A stretch of 49,727 nucleotides of DNA from an uncultured Pseudanabaenaceae cyanobacterium (lineage in GTDB: Bacteria; Cyanobacteriota; Cyanobacteriia; PCC-9006; JAAUQQ01): positions 1 to 49,727 of the forward strand of contig CALLAT010000156.1 in the NCBI GenBank assembly GCA_938002085.1, in the 5' to 3' direction. Every line of letters starts with the position of its first letter. Within the stretch, counting starts at the first letter, position 1. The position numbers and the translations under genes were made by a program. Positions 45,101 through 49,727 of the stretch are shown piece by piece. The notes below the pieces were generated by a model. It was not told where the DNA came from. It searched no databases and saw only the letters and a list, made by a program, of their open reading frames with translations.

Positions 45101-46068
45101 GTCCAGCGGGGAATGAGATAGTCTGCCGTGGCGCGGGTGATGGGGTCTTGGCTTTCGGAGGCCTGGCGGTTGCTCCAGTTGCCTTGGCGATCGCGCAGAT
45201 AAGCTGCTTCCGAGGTGGAGGTGCTGAGCAGCATACCGCTTTCGTCAAGGACGAAAACTTGGGTTTGAGGAGGCAGTTTTAGCTGGGTGAGGAATTGGCT
45301 GAGTTGTGATAAGTCAAGGGTTGTAGAAACAACCTGATTTTCACCTTGTGCCTTGTTTGAAACTTGGCGAGCTGCAATGGTGGCCCCTTCCTCAAACGCT
45401 TTAACCCAGATGGGGTTAGGCTCTGCTTGGGCTTGTTGATACCAGTCTGTCTGGCGCAGATCTTCTGCGGTTGTCTTGGGCAAGGTTTGGGCGGTATCAC
45501 CATTGATGTCGAGCAGAAGGGTCTCTGTGACGAGCTTTGCTGGCTGCTGGGTTGTTGAAGCAACAGCTTGAGCAGAATTATCTGCTGCTTCTATGACTGA
45601 AGTGCGCTCTAGATGGTAACCCCTTAAAGGCTGGCGGCGGAGGCTGATGGAGCGGCCTTGGCTGTCAACGGCGGTAAGTTTGTGGAGGTCGGGGAAGGTT
45701 TGGAGTTGGCTGAGGAAGTGCTGGGTGAGTTGTTTGGGCTGGGTGAGGCTAATGCTTTGGTTGAGCAGGGCGGTTTGGTTGAGCTGGTTGATGGTTTTGG
45801 GTTGCTCAATCCAGGTTTCGAGTTGGGTGAGGGTGCGATCGCTAATTTCTTGCTCTAGCTGTTGAGCCAGGCCATCTGTAGTTTGCTTGCTCTGCCGTAG
45901 GATGAGGCCACCAACGAGGAGACTACTGGCGAGGACGAGGGAGGCGAGGGGCAGGGTGAGCCACCAGGCCATGGAGATTCGCCGTTTGGGGGCAGGTGGT
46001 TTTCGGCGGTAGGGGTTGAGGGAAGAGACGGGAGGCCGTCGTTGTCCTGCCTGGGTGGGAGAAGCCAT
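42106..46068 (-). CDS. Sensor / histidine-kinase-like / receiver / adenylate cyclase fusion with altered phospho-sites
   Basis: The 1,320-residue protein has a membrane helix (34-58), an extracytoplasmic dCache-like sensor (about 70-370), a second helix (379-399), HAMP (about 400-455), a coiled coil, and a histidine-kinase core. The H-box reads FLATTSQELRIPLSG, with Gln495 where the phospho-accepting His belongs. N-box (YHLVNNAIKFTP), G1 (ISDTGVGL) and G2 (YGGVGLGLTIV) are present. A receiver domain (909-1,030) keeps DDD915-917, Thr993 and Lys1015 but reads VILEVMMP, with Glu963 at the Asp site. The class III cyclase (about 1,062-1,235) keeps metal Asp1071 and Asp1115, Lys1111 and Asp1180 for adenine, and Asn1187 and Arg1191. 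A TPR-like tail follows. cAMP synthesis is predicted. Confidence 0.9.
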   Translation of the reverse strand: MASPTQAGQRRPPVSSLNPYRRKPPAPKRRISMAWWLTLPLASLVLASSLLVGGLILRQSKQTTDGLAQQLEQEISDRTLTQLETWIEQPKTINQLNQTALLNQSISLTQPKQLTQHFLSQLQTFPDLHKLTAVDSQGRSISLRRQPLRGYHLERTSVIEAADNSAQAVASTTQQPAKLVTETLLLDINGDTAQTLPKTTAEDLRQTDWYQQAQAEPNPIWVKAFEEGATIAARQVSNKAQGENQVVSTTLDLSQLSQFLTQLKLPPQTQVFVLDESGMLLSTSTSEAAYLRDRQGNWSNRQASESQDPITRATADYLIPRWTGTFPNEAQPFSFNMDDGKAIRGQTLSYQPYEGANWLIAIALPEASILSPIHGQQRQLLILCLGLLLLSLLLCRWLAQWITRPVRHLNRATQALGQGNWQLDLSDGLSNKRSDELGELARSFDWMSGYLQDNFRQLEGQKRQLQQRNQALSDEKSRLEELDRFKDEFLATTSQELRIPLSGILGLAESLQAQASHPENGHLGKPNASTNHAQQDASRQAAIELIIFSARRLTTLVNDLLDLSKAKNDSLRLSCSGIDLHRVSQHVLALCAPLAGPKKLQLINDIPSAFPLAYGDSQRVQQIFYHLVNNAIKFTPDGEISIFAEIVVPESNQQISAKPDPQIATHRAAQRAAQSTKLGNETPLRHLSITISDTGVGLKPELQTQLAQAFQRPAGSASHRYGGVGLGLTIVQTLVELHGGRVEARSRPSQGSQFRFTLPILESAVVRNSHPQNGASGQTPTVINAYTTFSQGDAAEERTSVTALQPTTAIQHSSNNQAIPDELGNVVATDFPLGHQNHRPEGAEDPEDIIYSTFVQRTAVQPQAHEESTSHTPTPLDSAARAAALLANVHSLHNATGTSFSKSGRKPRARILVIDDDAINLEVLLRQLSLDNYQVVSATNGEEALKLLDPAWGHESFDLVILEVMMPRMSGYEVCRRLREHYPSYQLPVIMLTAKVQAQDVVEGFRAGANDYLRKPFSSDELRSRIQTHLTNRLYGRFVPAHFLRFLHKSSIAEINLGNQISCDMTVMFSDIRGFATLSEAMSPQENFDFINSYLQCVSPEVRRHQGFIVKYLGDGMMAIFPESAADAIAAGIAQLKQINQANKAASSTSSLPPIKVGIGIHYGPMMVGIVGEAQRMQGDAFSDDVNLTARLEGLTKFYGVSMLITDQVLEQLEEDHPFHIRLLDTVQVKGRNQPLPIYEVFDGDRAESRDRKIQTRLHFEAGVHCYQAGEFVAAQGHFRAVKAMNPKDRPAKLYCRRVAKLIDAPPADTWTGVSAWGRK

Positions 46069-46393
46069 TGAGATGCAGATGCCCTGGTCGAGTCTAGTGT
46101 TGATCTTAAAGGGCTTTCATCGGCTTTAAAGCAAGTAAATATGCAGCTTTAAGGTTTGGTTGTGAGGCTTTGACAAGGCCTAAGTGATGTTTGAGGAATG
46201 AGAGTTATAAATTAAACGTTGATGCCAGTATTAGTGGGTTAAGAACCTTGATCTTGACGGGATTATTAAAGTCATTTTCTGGAGTTCTGAGTCTTCGTAA
46301 TTGGGTATGGCAATTTTTTGCGAATATTTAACTAGTTCGCAAAGATAGATAAATCACACTAAAATAGAAATCGTGACTCTGTAGGCGTTGGGC
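46069..46393. other. Divergent promoter region, cyclase fusion and kinase
   Basis: These 325 AT-rich bases must hold promoters for both genes. Nothing else is recognised. Their shared position suggests that the cyclase and the kinase could be co-regulated. Confidence 0.4.
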
Positions 46394-49054
46394 ATGAGCT
46401 ATTGTGTGAATCCTCTTTGTACTGCGCCTAGCTCCGGTGCAGATGATGCTAGGACTTGTCCAAGCTGTAGTGCCTCACTGACTTTGCGCGAGCGTTATCG
46501 CTCATTACGATTACTAGGGCAGGGCGGTTTTGGGCGCACATTTTTAGCTGTAGATGAGTCTGAGGACTCTAAGCCTCGCTGTGTAGTGAAGCAGCTATTT
46601 CCGCAGCAGCAGCATGAGCGACAGCGGGCGTCTCGACTGTTCCGCCAGGAAGCGCAGCGCTTGAGGAGTTTAGAAGCGCACTCTCAAATCCCTGACCTCA
46701 TTGATTATTTTGAGATTGATGATCAGCAGTATCTTGTTCAAGAATTTATTGACGGAACGGATTTAGCAGTAGCTCTGAAGTCAGGACAAATAAGTTCACC
46801 TGAGGCTGTTGTGGAGCTATTGAGCAGCCTGTTGCCTGTGCTTCAGTTCATGCATGAACATCAGGTGATTCATCGGGATATTAAGCCCGCTAACATTATT
46901 CGACGCGATCGCGATCAACAGCTCTTCCTCGTCGACCTTGGTGCAGCCAAGGTGGCCACAGGAACTGCATTGGCTCAAACAGGCACAACCATTGGTAGTG
47001 CGGAGTACACAGCACCAGAACAATTGCGGGGCAAGGCTGTGTTTGCCAGCGATATTTATAGTCTGGGAATGACCTGTCTCCATTTGTTAACAGGAGTCTC
47101 GCCGTTCAATTTGTATAACGCGGATGAGGGGCGCTTGGTTTGGCAAGACTACCTCAATTCTCCGCTAGATGAGCAGCTCAGTCAGGTTTTGGCTGGTATG
47201 ACAGCTGTGGCAACCAAGCAGCGCTACGCCTCTGTTAAGGATGTGATGCTGGAATTGCTGGCACTGCCTGGATTGAGTGCTGCGATTCGGAAACCTGAGC
47301 AATCATCGTTATCGCGAGTTGAAATCTTGACTTCAGATGCGCAAACCACTTCTGATGCAGATTTGACGGAACATCAAGTTGTTAAGTCATCATCCTCAAC
47401 TGTGCCAGTGAAGCTTCAAGTGGGTCGGCAGAAAGCCCCGCTGAGTATTGAACTTCAAGAGAAGAGTAGAACGACGCTGGCAACACCACTTTCACAAAAA
47501 AAAACATCGTTTGCAGATGAGTCCCAGACGTTTGGGACTGCCCTACTGAGGATTTTTTCAGGAGAATTACCGATTGGAGCAATTGTGAACTGGCTTCAGC
47601 AAGAAGCACCACCTGGTTTGAAGGGAGGTTTGGCCTGGGCTGCTGGCCGAACGGCCTTGACTCTATTGCTCATGCTGGGCATTCCTGGGTTATTCGCCTG
47701 GGGGCTTTCAGCTTCGAGGAGACCTGCGAAACCTGACCGTTTTGCACCAACAGAACCCCTAATTCATTCTGATCTGCAGCCTGTAGTTACGCCACCTGTA
47801 ACGGTCAATGAATCTGTTTCAGAGAATGCTTATGCAAAATTTGTGCAAGATCGAGAGTTAATGATTGAACTAGGAAAGAAATACAACGGTTACCCACAAC
47901 CTGTAACAGCTATTTCCCCTGAGAGAATTCCAGTAGAAGGAACAGTTGATTTGTCGATGTCAACACCACTTAGCTCTATCGCAACAACAAGAAAATATCC
48001 TATCCGCTTTGAGCTAAATGAGACTGAGAATGCTCTTTTAGTTCAGACAATATCCTCTTCTATACAAGCTGGAGAATTTGATGTTCTCGCAGAATTTATA
48101 GATCTTGAGCATCAGCAGGCACTAAACAGCATAAACTTTAAAAGTTACTCGCTTCCACAAATTGTGTTTGATCGAGAAGGAAGCACACTCCTCAGTCAAT
48201 CCTATCCTTCGCATCAAGACTTCAACATGGAGTCCCTTCCTGAAATTCAAGGTTGGAACTGGAGGACCGGAAAGAAGACAGAGAAATTACAAGTAAACCA
48301 GGGCTTATTTCTAGGAGCGCCTGGCCCTGTATTAGATTCAGGTGAGTCAAGTATTATTGGAAATAATCTTCTTCTTGAGCTAGTTATATTTGGCCAAGAA
48401 ACAGGTCAGGTTATTCTGCGAGAGAGGTTTGACGGAGGAGTATTTAATTCACAGCAATCTTATCAATCTCTTCTCGCAGCCGGAACATCTGAGGTCACTG
48501 GCCGCATAAAAATTGCAGTCACTATATTTGATGTCAAGAAGCAGTCTAAAGACAACTATTTTACGATTTTCCCTTCACTATTTGACAAGCTCGATAGTCT
48601 CCCAAAATCGAGGTTGACGGACATAAGGGATGTAAGTCTGAAGTTTGATTCCTCAGGAAATTTATATATAGGACGTGAGGCTTTAGAGTGCATAATGAGT
48701 TGCCTAGAAGTATATGAGATCAAGAATTCAAAACATTATTACAAGCATATTCCAGCTCAAATCCCACCTTTTGAAGAGCTGTTTGTAGGACCAAAGGATA
48801 ATCAAATTGTCCTCTATATACCTGCTTATTTAGGAGTTGAAGCGCAGTTACAAGTTTGGGACATGGAGACTGGAGTCCTGGTGAAACGTGTTTTACTCGA
48901 AAAGCCCTATATTTTAACTTTAACGACAGAGTCCGGAAGAACTTCGGAATATTCACCGCCAGTTAAGTTAAGTGCTGATGGAACAAGGCTTTACACCGCA
49001 CATCCAGGAGAAGTCAAAGTCTGGGATTTTCAAGTTTTACTCGAACAAGATTAG
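46394..49054 (+). CDS. 4-Cys serine/threonine protein kinase
   Basis: ATG at 46,394 gives 886 residues. The N-terminal zinc-binding motif has Cys4, Cys9, Cys22 and Cys25 (CVNPLC...CPSC), typical of cyanobacterial SpkB-like kinases. The kinase domain (about 36-290) has GQGGFG (42-47), VVKQ with Lys66, HRDIKPANI (160-168), DLG (181-183) in place of DFG, and APEQLRGKA. A membrane helix lies at about 419-440. The C-terminal 440 residues form an extracytoplasmic domain of unknown fold with short propeller-like pieces at the end (VWDMETG, HPGEVKVWDFQ). DNA for this part, from about 47,800, is more AT-rich than the kinase part. It is transcribed divergently from the cyclase fusion. The substrate and the signal are unknown. 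Confidence 0.9.
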   Translation: MSYCVNPLCTAPSSGADDARTCPSCSASLTLRERYRSLRLLGQGGFGRTFLAVDESEDSKPRCVVKQLFPQQQHERQRASRLFRQEAQRLRSLEAHSQIPDLIDYFEIDDQQYLVQEFIDGTDLAVALKSGQISSPEAVVELLSSLLPVLQFMHEHQVIHRDIKPANIIRRDRDQQLFLVDLGAAKVATGTALAQTGTTIGSAEYTAPEQLRGKAVFASDIYSLGMTCLHLLTGVSPFNLYNADEGRLVWQDYLNSPLDEQLSQVLAGMTAVATKQRYASVKDVMLELLALPGLSAAIRKPEQSSLSRVEILTSDAQTTSDADLTEHQVVKSSSSTVPVKLQVGRQKAPLSIELQEKSRTTLATPLSQKKTSFADESQTFGTALLRIFSGELPIGAIVNWLQQEAPPGLKGGLAWAAGRTALTLLLMLGIPGLFAWGLSASRRPAKPDRFAPTEPLIHSDLQPVVTPPVTVNESVSENAYAKFVQDRELMIELGKKYNGYPQPVTAISPERIPVEGTVDLSMSTPLSSIATTRKYPIRFELNETENALLVQTISSSIQAGEFDVLAEFIDLEHQQALNSINFKSYSLPQIVFDREGSTLLSQSYPSHQDFNMESLPEIQGWNWRTGKKTEKLQVNQGLFLGAPGPVLDSGESSIIGNNLLLELVIFGQETGQVILRERFDGGVFNSQQSYQSLLAAGTSEVTGRIKIAVTIFDVKKQSKDNYFTIFPSLFDKLDSLPKSRLTDIRDVSLKFDSSGNLYIGREALECIMSCLEVYEIKNSKHYYKHIPAQIPPFEELFVGPKDNQIVLYIPAYLGVEAQLQVWDMETGVLVKRVLLEKPYILTLTTESGRTSEYSPPVKLSADGTRLYTAHPGEVKVWDFQVLLEQD

Positions 49055-49198
49055 AGCAAGAAGATTATTGTTTCATCAAGACTTTTATTAACTCATCTTT
49101 GTATTAGCACCAGAGTTTTGCTCTTCTATGAATAGAACAAATCCGTTGTAGATCACTTATACTAATGACTGAAACCCTCGCAGCTCAGTCGCTTTGCC

Positions 49199-49727
49199 AT
49201 GTCGTTTGCTCTGCCACTAGAGAACCCCCTCGGCGTTGTCGTCCAAGGCTCTCTCAGCAAAGGCCTAGAAATTCGCCTTAACCCCGACTGCTCCGTCGAA
49301 GAACTGCGGGTAGGTAAGTTTGTGGTTGTGCAGGGTCGTCGCTCCCGCTTCTTCTGTCTCCTCACCGATGTCAGCCTAGGTAGCAGCAGTCCCCGCATCC
49401 TCGCCGACCCGCCTGACCCCAATAACCTATTCCTCCAAGAAGTCCTGGCAGGTTCCGCTACCTACGGCATGGCCGAGCTGGCCCCCATGCTGATGTTCAC
49501 GCCCAAAAATGGCATGAGCCTTGAACAAAACTTCAGTCAACAGGATGCCCGCACAACTGCTGCCGAAAACAGCCGCAGCAACCGCAACGGCCTGGGTTCC
49601 ATGCAAGCCCAAAGCAGCGAAGCGCTAGAGCTGCTGCCTGTTAAGACGATCCCTAGCCACTTTAGCCAGGTCTACGACGCCAGCCAGCGAGACTTCCGTG
49701 CCGTCTTTGGCTGGGAAGACGACCCCC
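49199..49727 (+). CDS. HAS-barrel/DUF87 (HerA-like) ATPase, N-terminal part (partial)
   Basis: The frame from ATG at 49,199 stays open for 176 codons to the window edge. It begins MSFALPLENPLGVVVQGSLS with a HAS-barrel-like start (ELRVGKFVVVQGRRSRFFCL, LTDVSLGSSSPRI) and continues into SHFSQVYDASQRDFRAVFGW, the segment that precedes the Walker A motif in cyanobacterial HerA-like DUF87 ATPases. HerA-type ATPases are hexameric DNA-translocating motors, often in DNA repair. The ATPase motifs are outside the window, so the assignment rests on the N-terminal region only. Confidence 0.65.
   Translation, partial: MSFALPLENPLGVVVQGSLSKGLEIRLNPDCSVEELRVGKFVVVQGRRSRFFCLLTDVSLGSSSPRILADPPDPNNLFLQEVLAGSATYGMAELAPMLMFTPKNGMSLEQNFSQQDARTTAAENSRSNRNGLGSMQAQSSEALELLPVKTIPSHFSQVYDASQRDFRAVFGWEDDP

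Noticed and set aside
43980..45860. Plus-strand open frames opposite the cyclase fusion gene
   Set aside because: They have no start context or domain similarity, and the minus strand encodes a fully consistent multidomain protein.

Overview
The window is chromosomal DNA from a cyanobacterium. It carries photosystem genes (psbX and psaM, both very short), ycf66, a ferrochelatase with a chlorophyll-binding tail, a BciB-type divinyl chlorophyllide reductase and a 4-Cys serine/threonine kinase. The octamer GCGATCGC (HIP1) recurs on both coding and non-coding DNA. Base composition is moderate to slightly GC-rich, with a few AT-rich islands. I cannot name the genus from sequence alone. No rRNA, tRNA, CRISPR array or insertion sequence was recognised.

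Layout. Positions 1-15,100 are a surface-protein region. It holds the last 46 codons of a large secreted protein, a 978-residue protein with a predicted outer-membrane barrel and beta-helix, and a 3,452-residue calcium-dependent adhesin-like protein whose C-terminus is paralogous to the protein cut off at position 1. Both paralogues are followed by a near-identical strong hairpin terminator. Positions 15,150-19,440 hold a YggT protein, psbX, ycf66, two tandem TolB-like lipoproteins and a zinc-ribbon membrane protein. Positions 19,640-26,210 hold mostly stand-alone genes: DUF302, a SUKH-like protein, an SDR-coq4 pair, cutA, pcm, a lipoprotein and two small membrane proteins. Positions 26,450-32,390 hold a membrane desaturase, bciB, two conserved proteins of unknown role, psaM and phoU. 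Positions 32,780-38,750 hold an RNB-family ribonuclease with an altered catalytic site, ubiX, a LapA-like protein and hemH. An orphan tyrosine recombinase follows at 39,137-40,342.

The right end (40,694-49,054) looks like a signalling block: an HD-like protein, a 1,320-residue sensor/histidine-kinase-like/receiver/adenylate-cyclase fusion, and a divergent 4-Cys serine/threonine kinase. In the cyclase fusion the phospho-accepting His is Gln and the receiver phospho-accepting Asp is Glu, while the ATPase boxes and the cyclase active-site residues remain. This suggests a cAMP enzyme built on a phosphorelay scaffold that no longer transfers phosphate in the usual way. It is the most unusual item seen here. 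The window ends inside a HerA/DUF87-like ATPase gene.

Most transcription units are short and bounded by perfect GC-rich hairpins, several of which sit between convergent genes and probably work in both directions. Likely operons are few; SDR-coq4 is the clearest, with ubiX-lapA and the two TolB-like lipoprotein genes as other candidates.
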